A stretch of DNA of 64,000 bases from Rhizobium sp. BT03. GTDB lineage: Bacteria > Pseudomonadota > Alphaproteobacteria > Rhizobiales > Rhizobiaceae. Shown piece after piece: positions 7,187 to 15,244 of this stretch. A program made the position numbers and the translations under genes. Below the pieces are notes generated by a model that was not told the origin of the DNA, did not search any database, and saw only the letters and a list, made by a program, of their open reading frames with translations. Location of the stretch: positions 262,236-326,235 of the forward strand of contig NZ_CP125644.1 in the NCBI RefSeq assembly GCF_030053155.1. Direction: 5' to 3'. Numbering within the stretch: position 1 is the first letter of the stretch; the number at the start of each line of letters is the position of its first letter.

Positions 7187-9190
7187 TCACATCAGGTCGC
7201 GCGCAATCTTCTTTTCGGCAAAGATCTTTTCGAAGATCTGCACGTCGTCCTCGAAAGCGGTGACGACGGCGCTGACGATCCAATCGGTCGCAGTGCAGGC
7301 AATTCGCGCGGTTGCGACAGTCCGCACGAACCAGCCGGGGCGGCGCATGTCGCAGGTCCAGGTCGACGTGCCGGTCATCGACAGCGGACCATCCGGTGAA
7401 ATCGACCAGATCTCCTCGCGCAATTGCCGGGTCGACAGGCCCGTCTCAGGATGTTCGGAGAGCCCCGTATCCTCATGGATGCGATAGTCCGTCCGATTGG
7501 CAGAGAGGTTGCGAACGACCTGCCGCTCCGTCGCCGCCGCCACGTGTTCGATATATCTCGGCAAAGGATCGGCATTGGCCGGCTCCTTGATTTCGATCCG
7601 GCGATGGTCGCCGAGCACCGGCAGCGCCAGGCCGACCGACGCCATGTCGACCTCGATGCCTTCATCCTCCGGCGGCGGAAGGATCATCGGCCAATAGGCG
7701 GTGGACAGCGAAAGACGCATGCGATGCCCCTTGCGGAAGCGATAGCCGCAGGCATCGAGCACAAGGCGGATCGGCACCGTGCCGCCCGGGATCAGCGGCC
7801 TGGGGTCGGCATTGCCGCCGCGGTGGGTGAGATTGACGACGCCGAAGGCAACCCGCATTGCTGTGCCATCAGGATGCACGTCGACAAGCCGGGCGCAGAG
7901 GTTCGCATGCGCCGCCCGAGGACGCAGCCTAAGCGTCAGCACGGGCCGGCCGAGATAGTCGCAATCACGCTCAAGCGGCATGGTATCGAAGACCAGCGAG
8001 CCGGCATCGTCGCAGCGCTGATCGATCGCCATTTCGGCGTCGGGCTTCAGCGTGAAATATTCACCCGATGCCGTGCCGGTATCGAGAGGAGACCTGACAT
8101 AGATCGGATGCTCGGGCGCGTGCGGGATCGGCATGCCTTCCGTCAGCCGCCCGAATTGCTCGACATAGAAGCATTGCATCTTCGGCGGCGACCAGCTGTC
8201 CTTAGCCACCCAAAAGCCCGGATCGCTGTCGCGCCGCGGAGCGGGACGGACAGCATCGAGAATATAGGCGCGGGTCTGCGGCAGCCTGTCGATGCCATTG
8301 TTCTCGCCACGCAGCCATTTGTTCCACCAGGCAATCGCCTCGCCATGGAAATCGGCGCGCGGTTTCGGCCAGGCGAAGTGCGGATATTTGTGCACCCAGG
8401 GGCCGATCAGCGCCTTCGCCTTCTCGCCCAGACCCTCGACCGCCATCAACGGCGTATTGCGGTAACCGTCAGCCCAGCCGGCGATGACCAGCGTCGGGAT
8501 CTGGACGCGGGAAAAATCCTCGGAGATCGAACCGTGACGCCAGAAATCATCGCGCCGCTGATGGGCCAGCCACTCCTCCATGAAAAAGGGTTCGCCCGCC
8601 AGGCGCTCCAGCCACATCGCCTTCCAGTCCTCGCCGGCAAGCGCCGGATCGGGCGGCCGCGACTGGTAACCGAGCATCGTCGCCGCCCATGACAACTGGG
8701 CGGAGAGATGGCAGCCGTTCTTGTAATGGATGTCGTCATTGTAACGGTCGACGGTCGAGGCGATCGAGATGACGGCTTTGAGCGCCGGCGGGCGCAGGGC
8801 TGCGACCTGCAGGCTGTTGAAGCCGCCCCAGGAGATGCCCATCATGCCGACCGCGCCGTTCGACCAGGGCTGCGCGGCAATCCAGGCGATCAACTCGCAT
8901 GCGTCAGTGAGTTCCCGCTCGGTATATTCGCCGTCGATGACGCCGTCCGATTCCCCCGATCCGCGGATATCGACGCGCACGCCGGCAATGCCGGCGGCGG
9001 CGAATACCGGATAGGTCGACTCGTCCCGAAGGCTGGTTCCGTCCCGCTTGCGGTAGGGTAGGAATTCGAAGACGGCGGGAACGGGATCTTCAGCCGCTCC
9101 ATCCGGCATCCAGATGCGGGCGGCAAGCCGTGTCCCATCCTTCAGCATGATCCATTCGTTATCGATGGTGGTGAAGCCGCGCGTAGCCAT
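7187..9190 (-). CDS. CocE/NonD family serine hydrolase
   Basis: A 667-residue hydrolase of the X-Pro dipeptidyl-peptidase/cocaine esterase family. An alpha/beta-hydrolase domain carries the nucleophile in GISWGG (about residue 120), with RVDIRGSGESDG typical of the family, and a C-terminal jelly-roll domain follows from about residue 320 (HPIYVRSPLDTG, LRPRAAHANLCARLVDVHPDG). I chose the second ATG (9190) because GAGAGGA abuts the first. It is the last gene of the carnitine operon, 11 bp after the ABC ATPase. An acyl-carnitine or other ester/amide of a quaternary amine is a plausible but unproven substrate. Confidence 0.85.
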   Translation of the reverse strand: MATRGFTTIDNEWIMLKDGTRLAARIWMPDGAAEDPVPAVFEFLPYRKRDGTSLRDESTYPVFAAAGIAGVRVDIRGSGESDGVIDGEYTERELTDACELIAWIAAQPWSNGAVGMMGISWGGFNSLQVAALRPPALKAVISIASTVDRYNDDIHYKNGCHLSAQLSWAATMLGYQSRPPDPALAGEDWKAMWLERLAGEPFFMEEWLAHQRRDDFWRHGSISEDFSRVQIPTLVIAGWADGYRNTPLMAVEGLGEKAKALIGPWVHKYPHFAWPKPRADFHGEAIAWWNKWLRGENNGIDRLPQTRAYILDAVRPAPRRDSDPGFWVAKDSWSPPKMQCFYVEQFGRLTEGMPIPHAPEHPIYVRSPLDTGTASGEYFTLKPDAEMAIDQRCDDAGSLVFDTMPLERDCDYLGRPVLTLRLRPRAAHANLCARLVDVHPDGTAMRVAFGVVNLTHRGGNADPRPLIPGGTVPIRLVLDACGYRFRKGHRMRLSLSTAYWPMILPPPEDEGIEVDMASVGLALPVLGDHRRIEIKEPANADPLPRYIEHVAAATERQVVRNLSANRTDYRIHEDTGLSEHPETGLSTRQLREEIWSISPDGPLSMTGTSTWTCDMRRPGWFVRTVATARIACTATDWIVSAVVTAFEDDVQIFEKIFAEKKIARDLM

Positions 9191-9201
9191 GTTCATTCCT
9201 C

Positions 9202-10833
9202 TCAGTGACCGGCGCTTTCCATGCGCCGCGTGGCGAGCACGCGTTCCAGCCAGCCGATTTCCATCTCCGGTACCGATTTCAGAAGCAGATCGGTGTAGTC
9301 GTCGAAGGGCGGCGACAGCGCCGTCGATTTCGGCCCGAAGCGCACCAGCCTGCCGCGATGCATCACCGCCACGCTGTCGGCGATCGCCCGGACGATCGCG
9401 ATGTCGTGGGTGATGAAGACATAGGACAGCTGCTCTTCTTCCTGCAGGCGCAGAAGCAGTTTGAGGATACCCTCCGCCACCAGTGGATCGAGCGCCGAGG
9501 TCGGCTCGTCGCAGAGGATAAGTTCGGGCTTGGCGGCAAGCGCTCTGGCGATCGCGACGCGCTGCTTCTGGCCACCTGATAGTTCGGCCGGGTAGCGGTC
9601 GACGAAACCCTTGCCCATTTCGATCTGGTCGAGCAGTTCCTTGACCCGGGCGGTTTTCTCGGCACCTCTCAAACCATAATAGAAGGTCAGCGGGCGGCCG
9701 ATAATGTCGCGGACCGTTTGCCGCGGGTTCATCGCCGTATCGGCCATCTGGTAGATCAGCTGGATACGCCTCAGATCGTCGTTCGGCCGGCTCTTGAGGC
9801 CCGGCATCAGCGGCTTGCCGTCAAAGACGATGCGCCCGCTGCTCGGCGGCAACAGGCCGGTGATGACGCGCGCCAGCGTCGATTTGCCGGACCCGGATTC
9901 GCCGACGACCGCGAGCGTCTGCCCCTTCGGCACATGCAGCGAGACATCGTGCAGCACCTTGAAGCCGTTGGAATATTCAGCGCTGACATTCTCCACTTTG
10001 AGAAGTGCTGCAGACTGGTCGGCGGCTTCCTCGCGGTAGGCCTGCCTGACATTGACGAGGGCTCGGGTATAATCCTCCCGCGGCGCCTCGATGATCTGCT
10101 GGACGCTGCCGTATTCGACTTGCTTGCCATAACGCAGGACCATGATGTCGTCCGAGATCTGGGCGACGACGGCAAGGTCGTGGGTGATGTAGAGAGCGGC
10201 GGTGTGGGTTTCCTCGATGGCATGCTTGATCGCCGCCAGCACGTCGATCTGCGTGGTGACGTCGAGCGCCGTGGTCGGCTCGTCGAAGACGATGAGTTCG
10301 GGGTTGGAGCAGAGCGCCATCGCCGTCATCGCCCGCTGCAACTGACCGCCGGAGACCTGGTGGGGAAAGCGCTCACCGAAGGTTTCCGGATTGGGCAGGC
10401 CGAGAACCCCGAACAGATAAAGCGCACGTTTGCGCGCCTCCTCCTTGCTCATCAATCCATGTTTGACCGAAGCCTCGATCACTTGGTCGCCGAGTCTGTG
10501 CGCCGGATTGAAGGCGGCCGCCGCCGATTGAGCGACATAGCAGACCCGGGCGCCGCGAATTTTCCGGATGCCGTTCTTGCCGAGCGTCAGGATATCGGCG
10601 CCGTCGAGCAAGACCTCGCCGCCGGTGATTTCGGCGCCGCCACGGCCGTAGGCAAGCGCGGAAAGGCCGATCGTCGACTTGCCCGCGCCCGATTCGCCGA
10701 TCAGGCCGAGAACCTTACCCTTCTGCAGGTCGAAGGAAACGCCGTCGACGATCGTCACCCGCTTGGGCGGTTCGCCGGGGGGATAGCTGGTTGCTTCGAT
10801 CTTCAGATTGCGGACGGAAAGAAGCTCAGGCAT
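9202..10833 (-). CDS. Dipeptide-type ABC transporter, fused double ATPase (DppD-DppF)
   Basis: A 543-residue protein with two complete ABC ATPase halves. Half 1 has GESGAGKST and SGGQLQRAM, half 2 has GESGSGKST and LSGGQKQRVAI, and both are followed by DEPT Walker B motifs. It powers uptake through the two permeases encoded just upstream in the operon. Its start overlaps the DppC-like gene by 8 bp. The family imports oligopeptides, nickel or other small solutes; here the surrounding catabolic genes point to carnitine, gamma-butyrobetaine or a derivative. Confidence 0.92.
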   Translation of the reverse strand: MPELLSVRNLKIEATSYPPGEPPKRVTIVDGVSFDLQKGKVLGLIGESGAGKSTIGLSALAYGRGGAEITGGEVLLDGADILTLGKNGIRKIRGARVCYVAQSAAAAFNPAHRLGDQVIEASVKHGLMSKEEARKRALYLFGVLGLPNPETFGERFPHQVSGGQLQRAMTAMALCSNPELIVFDEPTTALDVTTQIDVLAAIKHAIEETHTAALYITHDLAVVAQISDDIMVLRYGKQVEYGSVQQIIEAPREDYTRALVNVRQAYREEAADQSAALLKVENVSAEYSNGFKVLHDVSLHVPKGQTLAVVGESGSGKSTLARVITGLLPPSSGRIVFDGKPLMPGLKSRPNDDLRRIQLIYQMADTAMNPRQTVRDIIGRPLTFYYGLRGAEKTARVKELLDQIEMGKGFVDRYPAELSGGQKQRVAIARALAAKPELILCDEPTSALDPLVAEGILKLLLRLQEEEQLSYVFITHDIAIVRAIADSVAVMHRGRLVRFGPKSTALSPPFDDYTDLLLKSVPEMEIGWLERVLATRRMESAGH

Positions 10834-11653
10834 CGCCGCGCCCTCCCTTGAGGCTGGATGTGCGTTTCAGGAGCCAGTCGACGACGAGGTTGACGCAGAC
10901 GGCAAGCACGGCGATCGCCGTGCCCGGCACCAGCGCGGCCGATATGCCGAAGATGATGCCGTCCTTGTTGTCCTTGACCATGCCGCCCCAATCGGCCGCC
11001 GGCGGCTGGATGCCGAGGCCGAGGAAGGAAAGTGTCGAGAGGAACAGGATCGAGAAGGCGAAGCGCAGCCCGAACTCGGCCAGTAGCGGCGACAGCGTGT
11101 TCGGCAGAATTTCGCGGAAGATGATCCAGAGCTTGCCTTCACCGCGCAGCTTCGCCGCCTCGACGAATTCCATCACCGCCACATCGAGCGCCACGGCGCG
11201 GCCGAGGCGGTAAACGCGGGTGGAATCGAGGATCGCCATGACAAGGATCAGGACGACGATGTTCTGCGGCAGGACCGCCAGCACCACCAGGGCGAAGATC
11301 AGCGTGGGGATCGACATCATCAGATCGTTGAAACGCGACAGGACAGTGTCGACGACACCGCGCGAGACGGCGGCGGTGAAGCTTAGGATGATGCCGAGCG
11401 AGAAGGAGATGACGGTGGCGGCCGATGAGACCAGCAGCGTCGTGCGGGCGCCGTAGATCAGGCGCGAGAGGATGTCGCGGCCGAGATTGTCGAGACCGAA
11501 AAGATATTGATCGTCGGGCAGCTGCCAGACATCGCCGACGACCTGCGTCTCGCCATAGGGGGCGATCCAGGGTGCAAAGAGCGCGAAGATGAAGGCGATG
11601 GCGATGCCTGTTATACCGATCCAGGCGGTGATGGGAATATCTCGTGCTCTCAT
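10826..11653 (-). CDS. Dipeptide-type ABC transporter permease (DppC-like)
   Basis: A 275-residue inner-membrane permease. The first membrane segment is at about 8-30 (ITAWIGITGIAIAFIFALFA), followed by the family segment DNLGRDILSRLIYGARTTL and the EAA loop (EFVEAAKLRGEGKLWIIFREILPN). It pairs with the DppB-like permease; the two genes overlap by 4 bp. Role: one half of the membrane channel for the substrate bound by the protein encoded at 12747-14336. Confidence 0.92.
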   Translation of the reverse strand: MRARDIPITAWIGITGIAIAFIFALFAPWIAPYGETQVVGDVWQLPDDQYLFGLDNLGRDILSRLIYGARTTLLVSSAATVISFSLGIILSFTAAVSRGVVDTVLSRFNDLMMSIPTLIFALVVLAVLPQNIVVLILVMAILDSTRVYRLGRAVALDVAVMEFVEAAKLRGEGKLWIIFREILPNTLSPLLAEFGLRFAFSILFLSTLSFLGLGIQPPAADWGGMVKDNKDGIIFGISAALVPGTAIAVLAVCVNLVVDWLLKRTSSLKGGRGDA

Positions 11654-12657
11654 CGCGGATGCCTCAGCCGGGGATTGGCGACGATCGCGAGGATATCGGC
11701 CGTCATATTGAGGAAGATGTAGACGGCCGCGAAGATCAGGCCGCAGGCCTGCACCACAGGCATGTCGCGCACGGTGACCGCATCGACCATATATTGCCCC
11801 ATACCGGGATAGACGAAGACAACTTCGACGACGACGACGCCGACCACGAGGTAGGCGAGGTTCAATGCGACGACATTGATGATCGGCGCCAGCGCATTGG
11901 GAGCGGCGTGTTTGACGATCGAGCGGAAGGCGCCGAGGCCCTTCAGCTCGGCGGTCTCCATATAGGCAGACGACATGACCGAGAGGATCGCCGCCCGCGT
12001 CATGCGCATCATGTGCGCGAGAACGACGAGCACCAGGGTCGCGGTCGGCAGCGCGATCGCCTTCAACCGCTCGACCAGACCCATGCTGTCATAGACCGTC
12101 GCCGGAAAGGTCGCCATGCCGAGCTTCACCGCGAAGAAGAGGATCAGCAGATAGCCGATGAAGAATTCCGGCAGGGAGATCGCCGCAAGCGAAATCACGT
12201 TGATGATCTTATCCGGCATGCGGTTGCGGAAATGCACCGAGAGCATACCGAGACCAACGGCGAGCGGCACTGAGATCAAAGCTGCAAAACCCGCCAGAAA
12301 AAGCGAATTTCCCAAGCGCTTGCCGATCTGCTCGCTCACCGAATTCTTGCTGGCCCAGGACGTGCCGAAGTCCCCCTGGACGGCGTTGCCGAGCCATTCG
12401 ACGTAACGTGTCGTCACCGGCCGGTTCAGCCCGAGATCCTGACGGATATTGGCGACGGCCTGCGGTGTGGCCGACTGACCGAGATAGGTGGTGGCAAAAT
12501 CGCCGGGCAGGGCTTCCAGGCCGCCGAAGATCAGGATGGAGACGGCAAAAAGCAGAACGATGCTGAGCACGAAGCGCTCGAGGATGAGGGCAAGCAGCGG
12601 AAAACGCTGCCGCAACCTCAAGCCCGGCAAGATATTGCTCGGGGCAGGATTGGTCAT
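11650..12657 (-). CDS. Dipeptide-type ABC transporter permease (DppB-like)
   Basis: A 335-residue permease with about six membrane segments. ALPGDFATTYLG near the N-terminus and METAELKGLGAFRSIVKHAAPN (EAA loop) are typical. I chose the ATG at 12657, which has GAGAGG eight bases upstream; an upstream in-frame ATG at 12702 has no ribosome site and would add 15 residues overlapping the hairpin at 12686-12713. It forms the channel with the DppC-like protein. Confidence 0.9.
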   Translation of the reverse strand: MTNPAPSNILPGLRLRQRFPLLALILERFVLSIVLLFAVSILIFGGLEALPGDFATTYLGQSATPQAVANIRQDLGLNRPVTTRYVEWLGNAVQGDFGTSWASKNSVSEQIGKRLGNSLFLAGFAALISVPLAVGLGMLSVHFRNRMPDKIINVISLAAISLPEFFIGYLLILFFAVKLGMATFPATVYDSMGLVERLKAIALPTATLVLVVLAHMMRMTRAAILSVMSSAYMETAELKGLGAFRSIVKHAAPNALAPIINVVALNLAYLVVGVVVVEVVFVYPGMGQYMVDAVTVRDMPVVQACGLIFAAVYIFLNMTADILAIVANPRLRHPR

Positions 12658-12685
12658 GGCGAAGGCCTCTCGTAAAACGTCAGGA

Positions 12686-12713
12686 GGGACCGCAGGTTTC
12701 ATCCCGCGGTCCC
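12686..12713 (-). other. Intercistronic hairpin after the binding-protein gene
   Basis: GGGACCGC (12686-12693) pairs with GCGGTCCC (12706-12713). It lies in the 89-bp gap between the solute-binding protein gene and the first permease gene. Such stems commonly stabilise the upstream mRNA or partly terminate, giving more binding protein than permease. Confidence 0.5.
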
Positions 12714-12746
12714 GGCTTCGTCGGAGATCGAAGGGCGTTGCGCCCC

Positions 12747-14336
12747 TCAGGCGTCCAGCCAGACGCGGGTTGCGACATAGCCGTTCGACATGTCGTTGCC
12801 GATGTCGTGGACATAACCCTTCACCTGCTTGGTGGAGGCGTTCACGAAGTCGTTGAACATCGGCAGGATCACCCCGCCCTCGTCGCGCACCATCATCGCC
12901 ATGGCGCGGTACAGGTCCTTGCGCTTGGCCTCGTCAAGCTCGGACCGGGCCTGCAGCAGCAGCTTGTCGAAATCGGGCCGCTTGAACTTGGTGTCGTTCC
13001 AATCCGCCGTCGAGAGATAGGCGGTGGAATACATCTGGTCCTGCGTCGGGCGGCCGCCCCAGTAGGAGGTCGAGAAGGGCTGGACGTTCCAGACGTTGGT
13101 CCAGTAGCCGTCGCCCGGCTCGCGCTTGACCTCGATCTCGATCCCGGCCTTCTTGCAGCTTTCCTGATAGAGCACGGCCGCGTCGACGCCGCCGGGGAAG
13201 GCGACTTCTGAGGTGCGCAGAAGAACCGAACCGCTATGGCCCGATTTCTTGTAGTGGAAGGCGGCCTTGTCGGGATCGTAGACACGCTGCTCGATGCCTT
13301 CGGGGAACAGCGCATAGGTGCTGTTGATCGGGAAGTCGTTGCCGACCTTGCCGTAACCGCCGAGGATCTTCTGCACCATGGTTTCGCGGTCCATGGCGTA
13401 TTTCAGCGCCAGCCGCAGGTCGTTATTATCGAACGGCGCCTTGTCGCAGTGCATGATGAAGACGTAATGGCCGCGGCCGGCGGTCGAGAGGATCTCGACA
13501 TTGGGGGCGCGCTTCAGCAGGTTGACGGTCTTCGGATCGACGCGGTTGATGTAATGCACCTGGCCGGACGAGAGCGCCGCGATGCGGGCGGTGGCATCGT
13601 TCATGCCGATGACTTCGATCGAATCGACATAACCCCGGTCGCTGCGCCAATCGTCCTTGTTCTTTTCGAAGGTGGCGCGCACGCCGGCTTCGAAGCTCGT
13701 CAGCTTGTAGGGACCGGTACCGATCGAAGCGAGCGGATCGTCGACGCCGCCATTCGGCTGAATGACCAGATGATAATCGGAGAGCAGCAGCGGCATGTCG
13801 GCATTGCCTTCGCTGAGCGTCAGCACTAAGTTGCCGCCGTCGGCCTTGATCTCCTTGATCGAGCCGAGGACACCAAGCGCGCCGGATTCCGACTTCTTAT
13901 CGGTGTGGCGCTTCAGCGTCGCAACCACATCGTCGATCGTCAGCTCCTTGCCGTCGTGGAACTTGACGCCCTTGCGGATCTTGAAGGTCCAGGTCACCGC
14001 GTCTTTCGAGGGCTCCCAGGATTCGGCGAGCGCCGGTACGGCGGCACCGGTCAGCGGGTCGGATTCGACCAGCATGTCACCCCAGCAGCGACCGATGCAG
14101 AACATGAACTGCGACAGGAATTTCGCCGGGTCCTTGGAATCGGTGGCGGCACCGCCTTCGAGGCCGAGCTTCAGGTGACCGCCGCGCTTCGGTTCGGCGG
14201 CTTCGGCGCTTTCGGTGAAGAGCTTGTCGGCGACGGCAAGCGTGATGCCGGCCGCCATGGCGCGTCCCATGAATTCGCGGCGGCTGAGCCCGCCCGCGGT
14301 GACGCGGCTTGCGAGATATTTCGTATAATCGTTCAT
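12747..14336 (-). CDS. ABC transporter solute-binding protein, family 5 (peptide/opine/nickel type), Tat-exported
   Basis: A 529-residue periplasmic binding protein. The N-terminus has a twin-arginine motif (LSRREFMGRA, about residues 17-26), a hydrophobic stretch and an AEAAEP cleavage region, so it is probably exported folded. The family-5 body is recognisable (DPLTGAAVPALAESWEPSKDAVTWTFKIRKGVKFHDG, DDVVATLKR). It sits between the CoA-pathway genes and the Dpp-type permeases of the same operon, so its ligand is probably a quaternary amine of the carnitine pathway rather than a peptide. That ligand is inference from context. Confidence 0.9.
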   Translation of the reverse strand: MNDYTKYLASRVTAGGLSRREFMGRAMAAGITLAVADKLFTESAEAAEPKRGGHLKLGLEGGAATDSKDPAKFLSQFMFCIGRCWGDMLVESDPLTGAAVPALAESWEPSKDAVTWTFKIRKGVKFHDGKELTIDDVVATLKRHTDKKSESGALGVLGSIKEIKADGGNLVLTLSEGNADMPLLLSDYHLVIQPNGGVDDPLASIGTGPYKLTSFEAGVRATFEKNKDDWRSDRGYVDSIEVIGMNDATARIAALSSGQVHYINRVDPKTVNLLKRAPNVEILSTAGRGHYVFIMHCDKAPFDNNDLRLALKYAMDRETMVQKILGGYGKVGNDFPINSTYALFPEGIEQRVYDPDKAAFHYKKSGHSGSVLLRTSEVAFPGGVDAAVLYQESCKKAGIEIEVKREPGDGYWTNVWNVQPFSTSYWGGRPTQDQMYSTAYLSTADWNDTKFKRPDFDKLLLQARSELDEAKRKDLYRAMAMMVRDEGGVILPMFNDFVNASTKQVKGYVHDIGNDMSNGYVATRVWLDA

Positions 14337-14455
14337 TCCCCAGTTCCTTCTTTATGGTGCGTTGACAGAGAACTTCCGGGCAGATCCGCAGGCGGTTTCC
14401 TCTCCACCTCCGATGCCCGCATCATGCGGGAAACATTGCGGTTGCAGCCGCCTCC

Positions 14456-15238
14456 TTATTGTCCTTTCCAAATGGGGTTGCGCTTCTCGGCGAAGGCGCG
14501 GGCGCCTTCCAATTGGTCTTCGCTCGAATAGAGCTTGTCGACCGTCGCAAACTGCCGCTTGGTGATCTTGTTCATGGCAGTCTGGAACGTCGAACCCTCT
14601 GCTTCGCGCACGATTTCCTTGATGGCCGCATAGACGAGCGGCGGGCCGCTTGCGAGCAGGCGGGCAAGCTCCCAGGCTCTCTCCATCAGCCTGTCGGCCG
14701 GCAGCACTTCGTTGACGAAGCCCCAGCGATGCGCCTCGTGAACGTCGAGCCAGCGTCCTGTTAAAAGCATGTCCATGGCAATGTGATAGGGGATGCGCTT
14801 CGGCAGCTTGATCGACGCCGCATCGGCAACCGTGCCCGAGCGGATTTCCGGCAGGGCGAAAGTGGCATGCTCGGCGGCGATGATCAGGTCGGCCGAAAGC
14901 GCGATCTCCAGTCCGCCGCCGCAACAGATGCCGTTGACCGCACAAATGACCGGCCTGTTGAGGTCGCGCAGCTCCTGCAGCCCGCCGAAGCCGCCGACAC
15001 CGTAATCGCCGTCGACCGCATCACCTGATGCAGCCGCTTTGAGGTCCCATCCGGCACAAAAGAACTTCTCGCCGGCACCCGTCACGATGGCGACACGCAA
15101 TTCGGGATCGTCGCGGAAATCCCGGAAGATCAATCCCAGGGCACGGCTGGTCGCAAGGTCGATGGCATTCGCCTTCGGCCGGTCGATGATAACCTCGAGC
15201 ACCCCGCCCTCATCTCGTGTGCGAATGTGGTCGCTCAA
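14456..15238 (-). CDS. caiD: Carnitinyl-CoA dehydratase/crotonobetainyl-CoA hydratase
   Basis: A 260-residue crotonase, the same length as E. coli CaiD and close to it by eye: DRPKANAID near the N-terminus, VAIVTGAGEKFFCAGWDLKAA, the oxyanion loop and catalytic Glu in GGGLEIALSADLI, the second acidic residue in FALPE, and AFAEKRNPIWKGQ at the end. It would hydrate crotonobetainyl-CoA to L-carnitinyl-CoA. It begins with TTG, supported by GGAGGAGG nine bases upstream; the stop codon of the CoA-ligase gene lies between the two. Other enoyl-CoA hydratases are possible but the motifs and operon favour CaiD. Confidence 0.85.
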   Translation of the reverse strand: MSDHIRTRDEGGVLEVIIDRPKANAIDLATSRALGLIFRDFRDDPELRVAIVTGAGEKFFCAGWDLKAAASGDAVDGDYGVGGFGGLQELRDLNRPVICAVNGICCGGGLEIALSADLIIAAEHATFALPEIRSGTVADAASIKLPKRIPYHIAMDMLLTGRWLDVHEAHRWGFVNEVLPADRLMERAWELARLLASGPPLVYAAIKEIVREAEGSTFQTAMNKITKRQFATVDKLYSSEDQLEGARAFAEKRNPIWKGQ

Positions 15239-15244
15239 CCTATG

